This document shows positions 8,373-20,030 of a DNA stretch of 64,000 nt, one piece after another. The first letter of the stretch is position 1, and every line of letters begins with the position of its first letter. The notes under the pieces were generated by a model that was not told where the DNA came from, did not search any database, and saw nothing but the letters and a program-made list of their open reading frames with translations. The position numbers and the translations under genes are program-made. Source of the DNA: Prevotella heparinolytica. Its GTDB lineage: Bacteria; Bacteroidota; Bacteroidia; Bacteroidales; Bacteroidaceae. Location of the stretch: contig NZ_SLXB01000002.1 of NCBI RefSeq assembly GCF_004342845.1, positions 124,001-188,000 on the forward strand, read 5' to 3'.

Positions 8373-10901
8373 ATGAACAGTCAATTTTCACAAAGAGTTT
8401 CTGATATTATTGCTTATAGTAAGGAGGAAGCTAATCGTTTGAGAAATAGATATATTGGTCCGGAGCACATTCTGCTCGGCATGTTGCGAGACGGAGGAGG
8501 AAAGGCTATTGAGATTTTAATCAGATTGGATATAGACTTGCAAAGGATAAAGAACCGTTTGGAGGGATTGCTGAAAGATGTCGAAGACGAAACTCTCTTA
8601 CCGGACGGAGACATTCCCTTGTCTCCTATAGCTGCTAAAATCCTGAAAATGTGTATGCTGGAAGCGCGTCTACTAAAAAGCGCAACGGCGGATACAGAGC
8701 ATGTCCTGTTGGCTATCCTAAAGGATGGAGATAATTTGGCTGCCACTATATTGGAAGAGAATCAGGTGGATTATCAAATTGTATTTGAGCAGATTTCGAT
8801 GAAATCTCCTAACCCGAATGCAGGAATGGGGCTTCCTCAAGATGATGAAGAAGAGGAAGATGATATGAGTTTCTCTCGTGAATCTCATGGTGCCAAAAGC
8901 GCATCTTCGTCGACAACCCAGACTACTTCCAGAAAATCATCCAATAGCACCCCTGTATTGGATAACTTTGGTATGGATATGACTATGGCGGCCGAGGAAG
9001 GCAAGCTGGATCCGGTTGTGGGGCGTGAACGTGAGATTGAGCGCCTGGCTCAGATTTTGAGCCGCCGCAAAAAGAATAATCCGGTACTGATCGGTGAACC
9101 GGGTGTGGGAAAATCTGCCATTGTGGAAGGTCTGGCCTTACGCATTGTTCAGAAGAAAGTGTCGCGCATCTTGTTTGAGAAACGTGTTGTGATGCTTGAT
9201 ATGGCTTCGGTGGTGGCCGGAACGAAATATCGCGGTCAGTTCGAAGAGCGCCTTCGCTCTATTATCAATGAATTGCAGAAGAATCCGGATATCATTCTAT
9301 TCATTGATGAAATCCATACCATTGTGGGAGCCGGTGCTGCTGCCGGTTCCATGGATGCGGCTAATATGTTGAAGCCGGCTTTGGCACGTGGCGAGATTCA
9401 ATGCATCGGAGCCACTACGCTTGATGAGTATAGGAAGAACATTGAAAAGGACGGTGCTTTGGAACGTCGTTTCCAGAAGGTGGTGGTTGAGCCTACAACA
9501 GCAGAAGAGACACTGCAAATATTGAAAAATATCAAGGACAAATACGAAGATCATCATAACGTGACTTATACGGAAGAAGCGTTGGAAGCTTGTGTCAAGT
9601 TGTCGGGACGCTATATTACGGATCGTAATTTCCCTGATAAGGCCATTGATGCCATGGATGAAGCCGGTTCGCGTATGCATTTGACGAATATCAGCGTTCC
9701 CAAAGAAGTGGAGGAACAAGAGGAACTGATTGAGAAAGCGCGTAATCTGAAAGCCGAAGCGGTGAAATCGCAAAATTTTGAGTTGGCAGCAAGTTATCGT
9801 GACCGTGAGAAAGAACTTTCTGTCCGCTTGGATGAGATGAAAGCTGAGTGGGAAGCACGTTTGAAGGACGACCGACAGATGGTGGGAGAAGAGGAAATAG
9901 CGAATGTCATTTCCATGATGTCCGGTGTGCCCGTACAGCGTATGGCACAGGCCGAAGGACTTAAATTGGCGAATATGAAGGAGGAATTGCAGTCGAAAGT
10001 AATAGCTCAAGATGAAGCTATCGAGAAGCTGACCAAGGCCATTTTGCGTAGCCGCGTGGGTTTGAAAGATCCTAACCGTCCTATCGGAACATTCATGTTC
10101 CTTGGCCCTACAGGGGTTGGAAAAACGCACTTAGCCAAACAATTGGCCAAGTATATGTTCGGTTCCACCGATGCTTTGATACGTATCGACATGAGTGAAT
10201 ATATGGAGAAATACACCGTATCTCGTATGATTGGTGCGGCTCCGGGCTACGTTGGATATGAAGAAGGAGGACAATTGACAGAGAAAGTGCGCCGTAAACC
10301 ATATTCTATAGTTTTGTTGGACGAGATTGAAAAAGCGCATTCGGATGTGTTCAATATCTTGTTGCAAGTATTGGATGAAGGACGCTTGACTGACAATTAT
10401 GGCAGAACCGTTGATTTTAAGAATACCGTAATCATCATGACTTCTAATATCGGTACCCGCCAATTGAAGGAGTTCGGGCGTGGTGTTGGTTTCACTACCC
10501 AAAGCCGCATGAGCGACAACGAGCATTCTCGCAGTGTGATACAGAAAGCTTTAAATAAAACCTTTGCTCCGGAATTTCTGAATCGTTTGGACGAAATCAT
10601 CACTTTTGACCAACTTTCATTGGAAGCCATAACCAAGATAGTGGATATTGAGCTGAAAAGCTTATATGAAAGGATTGAAGCAATAGAATATAAGTTGATG
10701 GTAGATGAGGATGCGAAGAAGTTTCTTGCTTCGAAAGGTTATGATGTTCAATTCGGAGCACGTCCGTTGAAGCGTGCCATCCAAAGTTATCTGGAAGATG
10801 GATTGTCCGAGTTGATCGTTTCTGCCGGTTTACAACCCGGAGATACGGTGAATGTTTCTGTAGATGCGGAAAAAGACGCATTGAGTATTAAAAAAGTATA
10901 G
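8373..10901 (+). CDS. clpC: ATP-dependent Clp protease ATP-binding subunit ClpC
   Basis: An 842-aa AAA+ unfoldase that feeds substrates into ClpP in the cytoplasm. Two Clp-N repeats fill residues about 5-145, followed by an acidic/serine-rich linker. The first AAA domain has Walker A GEPGVGKS (about 241-248) and Walker B LFIDEIH. A short middle region (about 430-490) includes a UVR-like helical hairpin ([14 protein letters not shown]...[13 protein letters not shown]), the mark of ClpC rather than ClpB. The second AAA domain has Walker A GPTGVGKT (about 578-585) and ends in a Clp-D2-small domain. In Firmicutes ClpC needs an adaptor such as MecA; none is in this window. It precedes htpG on the same strand, separated by a terminator. 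Confidence 0.95.
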   Translation: MNSQFSQRVSDIIAYSKEEANRLRNRYIGPEHILLGMLRDGGGKAIEILIRLDIDLQRIKNRLEGLLKDVEDETLLPDGDIPLSPIAAKILKMCMLEARLLKSATADTEHVLLAILKDGDNLAATILEENQVDYQIVFEQISMKSPNPNAGMGLPQDDEEEEDDMSFSRESHGAKSASSSTTQTTSRKSSNSTPVLDNFGMDMTMAAEEGKLDPVVGREREIERLAQILSRRKKNNPVLIGEPGVGKSAIVEGLALRIVQKKVSRILFEKRVVMLDMASVVAGTKYRGQFEERLRSIINELQKNPDIILFIDEIHTIVGAGAAAGSMDAANMLKPALARGEIQCIGATTLDEYRKNIEKDGALERRFQKVVVEPTTAEETLQILKNIKDKYEDHHNVTYTEEALEACVKLSGRYITDRNFPDKAIDAMDEAGSRMHLTNISVPKEVEEQEELIEKARNLKAEAVKSQNFELAASYRDREKELSVRLDEMKAEWEARLKDDRQMVGEEEIANVISMMSGVPVQRMAQAEGLKLANMKEELQSKVIAQDEAIEKLTKAILRSRVGLKDPNRPIGTFMFLGPTGVGKTHLAKQLAKYMFGSTDALIRIDMSEYMEKYTVSRMIGAAPGYVGYEEGGQLTEKVRRKPYSIVLLDEIEKAHSDVFNILLQVLDEGRLTDNYGRTVDFKNTVIIMTSNIGTRQLKEFGRGVGFTTQSRMSDNEHSRSVIQKALNKTFAPEFLNRLDEIITFDQLSLEAITKIVDIELKSLYERIEAIEYKLMVDEDAKKFLASKGYDVQFGARPLKRAIQSYLEDGLSELIVSAGLQPGDTVNVSVDAEKDALSIKKV

Positions 10902-10925
10902 GTTGCTATTGAACGGCAACCGCCA

Positions 10926-10958
10926 AAATGTCAGTCTTCAAAGGCTGGCATTTTTTTT
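10926..10958 (+). terminator. clpC terminator
   Basis: A hairpin (ATGTCAGTC paired with GGCTGGCAT, with G-U pairs) is followed by a run of eight T, 25 bp after the clpC stop codon. Confidence 0.8.
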
Positions 10959-11015
10959 GTCCGCTCTCTGCCGAAACGATAAAAAATATAAAACCTCAAA
11001 ATATAATTTATTAGT

Positions 11016-13064
11016 ATGAAGAAAGGAAATATAGGGGTAACTACCGAGAATATCTTCCCCGTCATTAAAAAGTTTTTGTACAGTGATCATGAAATTTTTC
11101 TTCGTGAGTTGGTCTCTAATGCAGTTGATGCCACACAAAAGTTGAAGACTCTTTCCTCTATTGGGGAGTACAAAGGTGAAGTCGGCGATTTGACAGTGCA
11201 CGTTTCATTGGGAAAAGATACAATTACCGTATCCGACCGTGGCATTGGACTTACGGCCGAAGAAATAGATAAATACATCAACCAAATAGCCTTTTCCGGT
11301 GCCAATGACTTTTTGGAGAAATACAAGAATGACGCAAATGCGATTATAGGTCATTTCGGACTTGGATTTTATTCGGCTTTCATGGTGGCCAAGAAAGTTG
11401 AGATTGTTACTAAATCCTATCAAGAAGGTGCTCAGGCCGTGAAGTGGACATGCGATGGCAGCCCTGAGTTCGTGATTGAAGAGGTGGATAAGCCAGAGTG
11501 CGGTACGGATATCATCCTCTATATCGACGATGATTGTAAAGAATTTCTTGAAGAAACGCGAATCTCTTCTTTGCTGAATAAATATTGCAGTTTCCTCCCT
11601 ATTCCGGTTGCATTCGGCAAGAAAAAGGAGTGGAAACACGGCAAGCAAGTTGAGACATCCGAAGACAACGTCGTTAATAATACAAATCCGCTGTGGACAC
11701 TTAAACCCAGTGAACTGAAAGATGAAGACTATAAGAACTTCTATCGCAATCTATATCCGATGTCTGACGAGCCATTATTCTGGATTCATCTGAATGTAGA
11801 TTACCCGTTCCATCTTACCGGTATCTTATACTTTCCCAAAGTGAAGAGCAATATTGAACTCAATAAGAATAAGATTCAACTCTATTGCAACCAAGTGTAT
11901 GTGACGGATTCTGTGGAGGGTATTGTTCCCGACTTCTTGACCCTGCTACACGGTGTGCTCGATTCGCCTGATATCCCCTTAAATGTGTCTCGCTCCTATT
12001 TGCAAAGCGATGCTAATGTGAAAAAGATATCCACATATATCACTAAAAAAGTCTCTGATCGTTTGCAATCCATATTCAAGAATGACCGCAAACAGTTTGA
12101 AGAAAAGTGGAATGACTTGAAAATCTTCATCAATTATGGGATGCTTACGCAAGAAGATTTCTATGACAGAGCAAAAGAGTTCTCTCTTTTCAGCGACACC
12201 GACGGTAAGTACTATACCTTCGAAGAGTATAAAACTTTGGTCAAAGACAATCAGACGGATAAAGACGGCAACCTGATTTATCTGTATGCCAACAATAAAG
12301 ACGAGCAATACAGCTACATCGAATCTGCCAAAAACAAGGGGTATAATGTATTGTTGATGGATGGGCAACTGGATATTGCTGTGGTAAGTATGCTGGAGCA
12401 GAAGCTGGAAAAGAAGCGCTTTACTCGTGTGGATAGTGACGTGATTGATAATTTGATTCTTAAAGAAGACAAGAAACATGAAGCATTGGAAGCCGATAAG
12501 CAAGAGGCTCTTTCTGTTATCTTCAAAAGCCAGTTACCTAAACTTGAAAAAACCGAATTCAATATTATGACTCAGGCTTTGGGAGAACGTGCTTTCCCGG
12601 TGATGATTGTTCAAAGCGAGTATATGCGCCGCATGAAAGAAATGGCCACTATCCAAGCAGGAATGAGTTTTTATGGTGAAATGCCGGATATGTATAGTTT
12701 GGTGCTGAATTCCGACCATGAATTGGTGAAAGAGATTGTGGTCGATGAAGACAAGGAATGCAATTCGCTTGTAACCCCGATTCAAAAAGAAATAGATGAG
12801 ATCGGCAAGCAACGTAATGAATTGAAAAAGCAACAAGAAAGCAAGAAAGACGAGGATACTACAACGGCTGAAAAGGATAAAATAGCCGGGCTGGATAAGA
12901 AATGGAATGAACTGAAAACACAGAAAGAAGACGTTTATACCACCTATGCAGCCAAAAACAAGGTAGTTCGTCAGTTGATAGATCTGGCACTGCTTCAGAA
13001 TGGAATGCTGAAAGGCGAAGCTTTGAATAATTTTGTCAAAAGAAGTATTGAGTTGATAAAATAA
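11016..13064 (+). CDS. htpG: Molecular chaperone HtpG (Hsp90)
   Basis: A 682-aa cytosolic ATP-dependent chaperone. The GHKL ATPase domain is at the N-terminus, with REL.SNA.DA (about 28-36), DRGIGL and GLGFYSAFMV. It is followed by the middle client-binding domain (NIELNKNKIQLYCNQVYV, SDANVKKISTYI) and a C-terminal dimerisation domain. It is longer than E. coli HtpG. The extra length includes a highly charged segment near residues 590-640 (KQRNELKKQQESKKDED), as is common in Bacteroidota. No clear TAnnTTTG box was found in the short gap after the clpC terminator, so its promoter is unresolved; it may use a stress-type promoter or read-through. Confidence 0.95.
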   Translation: MKKGNIGVTTENIFPVIKKFLYSDHEIFLRELVSNAVDATQKLKTLSSIGEYKGEVGDLTVHVSLGKDTITVSDRGIGLTAEEIDKYINQIAFSGANDFLEKYKNDANAIIGHFGLGFYSAFMVAKKVEIVTKSYQEGAQAVKWTCDGSPEFVIEEVDKPECGTDIILYIDDDCKEFLEETRISSLLNKYCSFLPIPVAFGKKKEWKHGKQVETSEDNVVNNTNPLWTLKPSELKDEDYKNFYRNLYPMSDEPLFWIHLNVDYPFHLTGILYFPKVKSNIELNKNKIQLYCNQVYVTDSVEGIVPDFLTLLHGVLDSPDIPLNVSRSYLQSDANVKKISTYITKKVSDRLQSIFKNDRKQFEEKWNDLKIFINYGMLTQEDFYDRAKEFSLFSDTDGKYYTFEEYKTLVKDNQTDKDGNLIYLYANNKDEQYSYIESAKNKGYNVLLMDGQLDIAVVSMLEQKLEKKRFTRVDSDVIDNLILKEDKKHEALEADKQEALSVIFKSQLPKLEKTEFNIMTQALGERAFPVMIVQSEYMRRMKEMATIQAGMSFYGEMPDMYSLVLNSDHELVKEIVVDEDKECNSLVTPIQKEIDEIGKQRNELKKQQESKKDEDTTTAEKDKIAGLDKKWNELKTQKEDVYTTYAAKNKVVRQLIDLALLQNGMLKGEALNNFVKRSIELIK

Positions 13065-13089
13065 CCCCTTTTCATTACTTATGTATGGT

Positions 13090-13125
13090 AGGGCATTACG
13101 ATTTGAAAAAGAGTCGTGATGCCCT
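13090..13125 (+). terminator. htpG terminator
   Basis: A strong stem (AGGGCATTACGA with a near-complementary TCGTGATGCCCT) is followed by TATTTTGTTTTT, just after the htpG stop. Confidence 0.85.
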
Positions 13126-13236
13126 TATTTTGTTTTTATGGGTTTAGGGATGTTTTTTTCGTTGAATACGGCATTTTTGGAAACTATTTTTTATATTTGG
13201 AGCACGAATATTTGTCTTACCCGGAATGGCATAGCT

Positions 13237-15528
13237 ATGAAAAGATTTTTATTATTTTGGTCGTTTCTTTTATGTATCCTTATGGCACAAGCTCAGAAAG
13301 TGGGACTTGTATTGAGTGGCGGTGGAGCAAAAGGTATGACTCATATAGGCGTCATCCGCGCTTTGGAAGAGAACAATATCCCCATTGACTATATAACAGG
13401 AACATCTATGGGAGCCATTATCGGCTCTTTGTATGCTATGGGCTATTCTCCTGACGATATGGAGGTCTTGCTGCGCTCGCCCGATTTCAAGCGTTGGTAT
13501 TCGGGTAAGGTAGAATCCAAATATGAGTATTATTTTAAGAAGAACCGTCCTTCACCGGAGTTCTTCAATATTCGTTTTTCGTTTAGGGATTCTCTGAATA
13601 TAAAGCCGCAGATACTTCCAGCGAGTATGGTTAATCCGATACAGATGAATCTGGTTTTTGTAGAATTGTTTGCACGTGCTACAGCTACTTGCAACGGCAA
13701 TTTTAATAAACTGTTCGTCCCATTTCGTTGTATAGCTTCCGATGTATACAATAAAAAGCCGTTGGTGCTAAGTAAAGGGGACTTAGGAGATGCTGTGCGT
13801 GCTTCTATGAGTTTCCCTTTTGTCTTCAAGCCGATAGAGATAGACAGTGTACTTGCTTATGACGGTGGTATCTATAATAATTTTCCTACTGACGTGATGC
13901 GTGAGAATTTTCATCCAGATGTTATTATCGGTAGTGTGGTGGCCGGAAATCCCGGAAAGCCGAAGGAAAATGATTTGATGAGCCAGTTGGAAAATATGAT
14001 AATGCAAAAGACCGACTATTCCATTCCCGATTCATTGGGCATTGTGATGACTTTCAAATATAATGATGTTAATCTATTGGATTTTGACCGTTTGCAGGAA
14101 TTGCATGACATTGGCTATAACCGGACATTGAATATGATGGATTCCATCAAAAGTCGCATTCGCCGCAGGGTAAATGCGGATAACGTACGTTTGCGACGTT
14201 TGGTATTCAGGAGCAACCTACCTCAGTTCCGCTTTCGAGATATATTCATAGAAGGGGCTAACGAACGACAGCAATCCTATATAAAGAAAGAGTTTCATGA
14301 TGAAAACTATGAGATTTTTACCTATGAAGACTTGAAGCGGGGCTATTTTCGCTTGCTGACAGATAATATGATATCAGAAATTGTTCCTCATGCGGTTTAT
14401 AATCCTGACGCAGGACTGTATGAACTGCATTTGAGAGTGAAGATGGAGGATAATCTCTCTGCAAAATTAGGTGGAAGCGTGTCTACCACCAGTTCGAACC
14501 AGATCTATTTTGGAGTGGGATATCAAAATCTGAATTACTACTCCAAAGAAATAACTTTTGACGGTCAGCTGGGAAAAATTTATAATAATGCCCAATTGAT
14601 GGCTAAGATAGACCTGCCCACCCGTATTCCTACCTCTTATCGCTTTATAGCTTCGGTGAGCACGTTTGATTACTACAAAAAGGATAAGTTGTTTTCGAAG
14701 AATGATAAGCCATCGTTTAACTCAAAAGAAGAGCGTTTTGCAAAGCTCATGGTTGCTGTGCCTTTTTTAGCGAATAAGCGTGCGGAATTTAGTTTCGGGT
14801 ACGGCAAATTGGAGGATAATTATTTTCAGTCCAGCCTCATAGACTTTGATAAGGATCGTTCCGACAAGAGTACATATAAGCTTTGGGGAGGTTCCATCGG
14901 CTTTTATGGAAGCACTTTGAATACACGCCAATATGCAACAAAAGGATATTGGGAGAAATTGATAGCTCAGATTTTTACGGGTAGAGAAACCTTTCTGTCA
15001 GGCAATACACCGGAAAAAAATACTATAAAGGAACGTCAATCGTGGCTGCAAATCTCTTATATGAAAGAGGCTTATCACACAATGACGTCCAAGTTCACGT
15101 TAGGATGGATAGTGGAAGCGCTGTATTCATCGAAGAACTTTTCCGAAAATTATGCGGCAACAATGATGCAGGCCGGAGAATTTGCACCTACTCCACACAG
15201 CCAATTGATGTACAACGAGGCTTTCCGTGCCAATCAGTACATGGCAGCCGGCATCAAGCCTATTTATATTCTAAACGATATGTTTCAGTTTCGTGCCGAG
15301 TTTTATGGATTTTCTCCGATTTTCCCGATAAGGAAGAATGCCTTAAACAAGGCTTTTTATGGAAAAACGCTTTCTCGTTTTGAGTACATGGGAGAGATTT
15401 CTGTTATATGTCATTTACCTTTCGGTGCCATATCTGCCTATTTAAATCATTATAGCTCACCGAAAAGGGAGTGGAATGTGGGGATGACCATAGGTTGGCA
15501 ACTGTTTAATTATCGTTTTGTCGAATAA
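13237..15528 (+). CDS. Patatin-like phospholipase with POTRA and outer-membrane barrel (type Vd-like)
   Basis: The likely start is the ATG at 13237: it opens directly into a signal peptide (MKRFLLFWSFLLCILMAQAQ), and a -7-like TATATTTG lies at 13192-13199. An in-frame upstream ATG at 13138 would add 33 residues without a plausible function. The 763-aa protein has a patatin domain (about 21-305) with the oxyanion motif GGGAKG (28-33), nucleophile Ser57 in GTSMG and catalytic Asp209 in DGG. A POTRA-like segment (about 325-400) follows, then a long beta-rich region ending in NYRFVE that looks like an Omp85/surface-antigen barrel. This order is that of type Vd autotransporters such as PlpD and FplA. 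The predicted activity is lipid hydrolysis at or outside the outer membrane. Confidence 0.85.
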   Translation: MKRFLLFWSFLLCILMAQAQKVGLVLSGGGAKGMTHIGVIRALEENNIPIDYITGTSMGAIIGSLYAMGYSPDDMEVLLRSPDFKRWYSGKVESKYEYYFKKNRPSPEFFNIRFSFRDSLNIKPQILPASMVNPIQMNLVFVELFARATATCNGNFNKLFVPFRCIASDVYNKKPLVLSKGDLGDAVRASMSFPFVFKPIEIDSVLAYDGGIYNNFPTDVMRENFHPDVIIGSVVAGNPGKPKENDLMSQLENMIMQKTDYSIPDSLGIVMTFKYNDVNLLDFDRLQELHDIGYNRTLNMMDSIKSRIRRRVNADNVRLRRLVFRSNLPQFRFRDIFIEGANERQQSYIKKEFHDENYEIFTYEDLKRGYFRLLTDNMISEIVPHAVYNPDAGLYELHLRVKMEDNLSAKLGGSVSTTSSNQIYFGVGYQNLNYYSKEITFDGQLGKIYNNAQLMAKIDLPTRIPTSYRFIASVSTFDYYKKDKLFSKNDKPSFNSKEERFAKLMVAVPFLANKRAEFSFGYGKLEDNYFQSSLIDFDKDRSDKSTYKLWGGSIGFYGSTLNTRQYATKGYWEKLIAQIFTGRETFLSGNTPEKNTIKERQSWLQISYMKEAYHTMTSKFTLGWIVEALYSSKNFSENYAATMMQAGEFAPTPHSQLMYNEAFRANQYMAAGIKPIYILNDMFQFRAEFYGFSPIFPIRKNALNKAFYGKTLSRFEYMGEISVICHLPFGAISAYLNHYSSPKREWNVGMTIGWQLFNYRFVE

Positions 15529-15554
15529 AAATTCTTCAAAAAACTCCTTTATCG

Positions 15555-15585
15555 TTTGCTAATTCAGAAAAAGTGCGTATCTTTG
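15555..15585 (+). promoter_or_regulatory. Promoter of the tRNA-Arg pair
   Basis: A consensus Bacteroidota promoter: TTTG (15555-15558), 19-bp spacer, TATCTTTG (15578-15585). It ends 17 bp before the first tRNA. Confidence 0.85.
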
Positions 15586-15602
15586 CACCCGTTAAAACCA
15601 AA

Positions 15603-15676
15603 GGCCGCGTAGCTCAACTGAATAGAGTAGCTGACTACGGATCAGCCGGTTACAGGTTTGAATCCTGTCGCGGTCA
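15603..15676 (+). tRNA. tRNA-Arg (ACG), copy 1
   Basis: The cloverleaf folds by hand: acceptor GGCCGCG/CGCGGTC with one G-U, D stem GCTC/GAGT, anticodon stem GCTGA/TCAGC with loop CTACGGA (anticodon ACG, reading CGN Arg codons), T stem ACAGG/CCTGT. The 3' CCA is not encoded. Confidence 0.96.
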
Positions 15677-15698
15677 CAGTTTATACATTACAACAAAG

Positions 15699-15772
15699 GG
15701 TCGCGTAGCTCAACTGAATAGAGTAGCTGACTACGGATCAGCCGGTTACAGGTTTGAATCCTGTCGCGATCA
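15699..15772 (+). tRNA. tRNA-Arg (ACG), copy 2
   Basis: Identical to copy 1 except at one acceptor pair (3-70), which is U-A here and C-G in copy 1, a compensatory change. It lies 22 bp after copy 1 with no promoter between, so the two are probably one transcript. CCA is not encoded. Confidence 0.96.
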
Positions 15773-15774
15773 CA

Positions 15775-15802
15775 AAGAACCTCTGCAATTGCAGAGGTTC
15801 TT
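15775..15802 (+). terminator. Terminator of the tRNA-Arg pair
   Basis: A perfect palindrome (AAGAACCTCTGCAATTGCAG and its mirror arm) running into TTTTGTTT, 3 bp after the second tRNA. Confidence 0.9.
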
Positions 15803-15916
15803 TTGTTTCTTCCCTTCTTTTCCGGAGCATCCCAGAGAGAAAACTTCAGGGAGTTCGAAACATTCTGAGAATGTGTAGACGGAATCTTTTTATAACATGT
15901 GGAATTTCAGGCTTTT

Positions 15917-15980
15917 ACACTTGTACAAGTATCGCCTCACACTTGTACAAGCGCAAGCTTACACATGTACAAGTAGATAA
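15917..15980. repeat. 22-bp tandem array with ACTTGTACAAGT palindromes, 3 units
   Basis: Cores ACTTGTACAAGT (15919), ACTTGTACAAGC (15941) and ACATGTACAAGT (15963) recur exactly every 22 bp. The first core is a perfect 12-bp palindrome. The array is in the convergent gap between the tRNA pair and dapA. Confidence 0.85.
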
Positions 15981-16002
15981 AACCAACTGACTGTCTGGTT
16001 TT
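15979..16002 (+). terminator. Second hairpin downstream of the tRNA pair
   Basis: AAAACCA pairs with TGGTTTT around a 10-nt loop, followed by GTTTTC. It could also serve dapA read from the other strand. Confidence 0.4.
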
Positions 16003-16050
16003 GTTTTCTATCCATGCCTCTTGAAGATAACTCTTGTTCGTTATACGTTT

Positions 16051-16944
16051 TTAGCATTTGATGTTTAACTCATTAAGAATCTTACGCATGGCCTCAAAGG
16101 TTGTGATTCGGGTTGGGACTAATGGGAGTCGGAGCTTGTTCTCAATCATGCCCATGGCATTGAGCATTGCTTTTACGCCAGCCGGATTTCCATCGACAAA
16201 CAAAAGTTTGAATAGTTCTGCAAATCTGTGATGAATGGTCAACGCATTTGCATAATCCCCTTGTAGTGCCAAACGTACCATACGACTGAATTCACGGGGA
16301 AATGCGTTTCCAATAACAGAAATGATGCCGACAGCCCCTAAGGTGATGAGGGGGAAAGTTATACCGTCGTCACCGGAGATGACATCAAAATTAGCGGGTT
16401 TATCCTTGATGATATCATCCATCTGCGTGATGTCTCCTGAGGCTTCTTTAATAGCTATTACATTTTTGAAGTCACGGGCAATGCGCAGAGTCGTTTCTGC
16501 TTTCATATTTACTCCGGTACGACCGGGGACATTATAGAGCACGATAGGCAGTTCCGTAGCTTCTGAGATGGCTTTGTAATGTTGGTAAATACCTTCTTGC
16601 GAGGGCTTGTTATAGTATGGCACAACAGAAAGGATGGCGTCTACCCCGGTGAAATCGTCTGTTTTCAGCGTTTCTACAATGGAACGGGTGTTATTCCCAC
16701 CTACACCAAGCAGAATGGGTATCCTTCCGTTTACACGCTCGATGACCATTTTCTTGATTTTTTTCTTCTCCTCCTCTGTTAAAGTCGGGGTTTCTGCTGT
16801 GGTGCCAAGCACGCATAGGAAATCTGTATTGTTTTGAAGTTGATAGTCTACCAAACGCATTAATGCATCGTAATCAACGCTCTCATCCTCTTTAAACGGA
16901 GTAATCAGTGCTACCCCCATTCCTTTCAATTTGGCCTGTATCAT
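16051..16944 (-). CDS. dapA: 4-hydroxy-tetrahydrodipicolinate synthase
   Basis: A 297-aa TIM-barrel enzyme that condenses pyruvate with aspartate semialdehyde, the first committed step to diaminopimelate (cell wall) and lysine. The pyruvate-binding motif GTTAETPTL is at 48-56, catalytic Tyr137 is in YNVPGRTG, and the Schiff-base Lys166 is in AIKEASGD. Length is standard. A gap of about 100 bp separates it from ligA upstream on the same strand. That gap carries its own -7 box (CAAAAGTA on the plus strand, 16980-16987), so it can be transcribed alone. Confidence 0.96.
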   Translation of the reverse strand: MIQAKLKGMGVALITPFKEDESVDYDALMRLVDYQLQNNTDFLCVLGTTAETPTLTEEEKKKIKKMVIERVNGRIPILLGVGGNNTRSIVETLKTDDFTGVDAILSVVPYYNKPSQEGIYQHYKAISEATELPIVLYNVPGRTGVNMKAETTLRIARDFKNVIAIKEASGDITQMDDIIKDKPANFDVISGDDGITFPLITLGAVGIISVIGNAFPREFSRMVRLALQGDYANALTIHHRFAELFKLLFVDGNPAGVKAMLNAMGMIENKLRLPLVPTRITTFEAMRKILNELNIKC

Positions 16945-16979
16945 GAGTATTATAAAGTAATCTCTAATTAAATGATACG

Positions 16980-16987
16980 CAAAAGTA
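16980..16987 (-). promoter_or_regulatory. dapA -7 box
   Basis: TACTTTTG on the minus strand, 36 bp before the dapA start; no clear -33 element. Confidence 0.45.
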
Positions 16988-17046
16988 CGTTTTTTTTCAT
17001 TTAGCCTATAAATATAAGCTATAAAAAAACATTTTGTGGAAAATAG

Positions 17047-19182
<2,136 letters not shown>

Positions 19183-19260
19183 CATTCAAAATGATATATC
19201 GGTTTGAGCAATTGATTTGTCTTATCTACTTTTCGAGCTAAATTAATAGAAAAACAGTAT

Positions 19261-19938
19261 ATGCGTATCGACATTATTACAGTCTTGCCGGAGATGATTG
19301 AGGGATTTTTTAATTGCTCTATCATGAAACGTGCTCAAAATAAAGGTCTTGCCGAGATATATATCCACAATCTTCGCGATTATACGAATGATAAATACCG
19401 GCGTGTGGACGATTATCCGTTTGGAGGTTTTGCCGGAATGGTTATGAAAATAGAGCCTATTGAGCGTTGCATTAATGCGTTGAAGGCCGAACGGGATTAT
19501 GATGAAGTAATCTTCACCACCCCTGATGGAGAGCAGTTTGATCAACCGATGGCCAATACATTGTCTCTTGCCCAAAATCTCATCATTCTTTGCGGGCATT
19601 TTAAGGGGATTGATTTCCGGATTCGCGAGCATCTGATAACGAAAGAAGTCAGTATCGGAGATTATGTATTGACCGGTGGAGAATTAGCAGCTGCTGTGAT
19701 GGCAGACGCCATTGTGCGTATTATACCGGGGGTGATTTCCGATGAGCAGTCTGCACTTTCCGATTCTTTTCAGGACAATCTGCTGGCGGCGCCGGTGTAT
19801 ACACGTCCTGCTGATTACAAAGGATGGAAGGTTCCGGATATTTTACTATCAGGACACGAGGCCAAGATTAAGGAGTGGGAACTGCAACAGTCATTGGAAA
19901 GAACTCGCAGGTTACGTCCTGATTTATTGGAAGAATAA
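19261..19938 (+). CDS. trmD: tRNA (guanine37-N1)-methyltransferase
   Basis: A 225-aa SPOUT-class enzyme that methylates G37 next to the anticodon, preventing +1 frameshifts. The knotted SAM-binding core is visible in [22 protein letters not shown] and [14 protein letters not shown], with the substrate-binding helix region [20 protein letters not shown]. Length is usual. In many bacteria trmD sits with rpsP-rimM-rplS; here it stands alone between ligA and pyrD, with its own promoter and terminator. Confidence 0.97.
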   Translation: MRIDIITVLPEMIEGFFNCSIMKRAQNKGLAEIYIHNLRDYTNDKYRRVDDYPFGGFAGMVMKIEPIERCINALKAERDYDEVIFTTPDGEQFDQPMANTLSLAQNLIILCGHFKGIDFRIREHLITKEVSIGDYVLTGGELAAAVMADAIVRIIPGVISDEQSALSDSFQDNLLAAPVYTRPADYKGWKVPDILLSGHEAKIKEWELQQSLERTRRLRPDLLEE

Positions 19939-19961
19939 TTTGTCAAGTGTAAATAAAAAGA

Positions 19962-19990
19962 AAAAGGGCATTCGGATGGAATGTCCTTTT
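19962..19990 (+). terminator. trmD terminator
   Basis: AGGGCATTC pairs with GAATGTCCT and is followed by TTTTTT, 24 bp after the trmD stop. Confidence 0.85.
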
Positions 19991-20030
19991 TTATGAATAA
20001 GAAATGCGAATGGGCGCTATTTGTTATTAT

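Noticed and set aside
15573..15878. 101-codon frame from 15573
   Set aside because: It is read straight through both tRNA genes and their terminator; the internal peptide duplication is the tRNA duplication.
15603..16002. Integrated element using the tRNA-Arg genes as attachment site
   Set aside because: No integrase, no direct repeat of a tRNA 3' end other than the second complete tRNA, and housekeeping genes continue on both sides.
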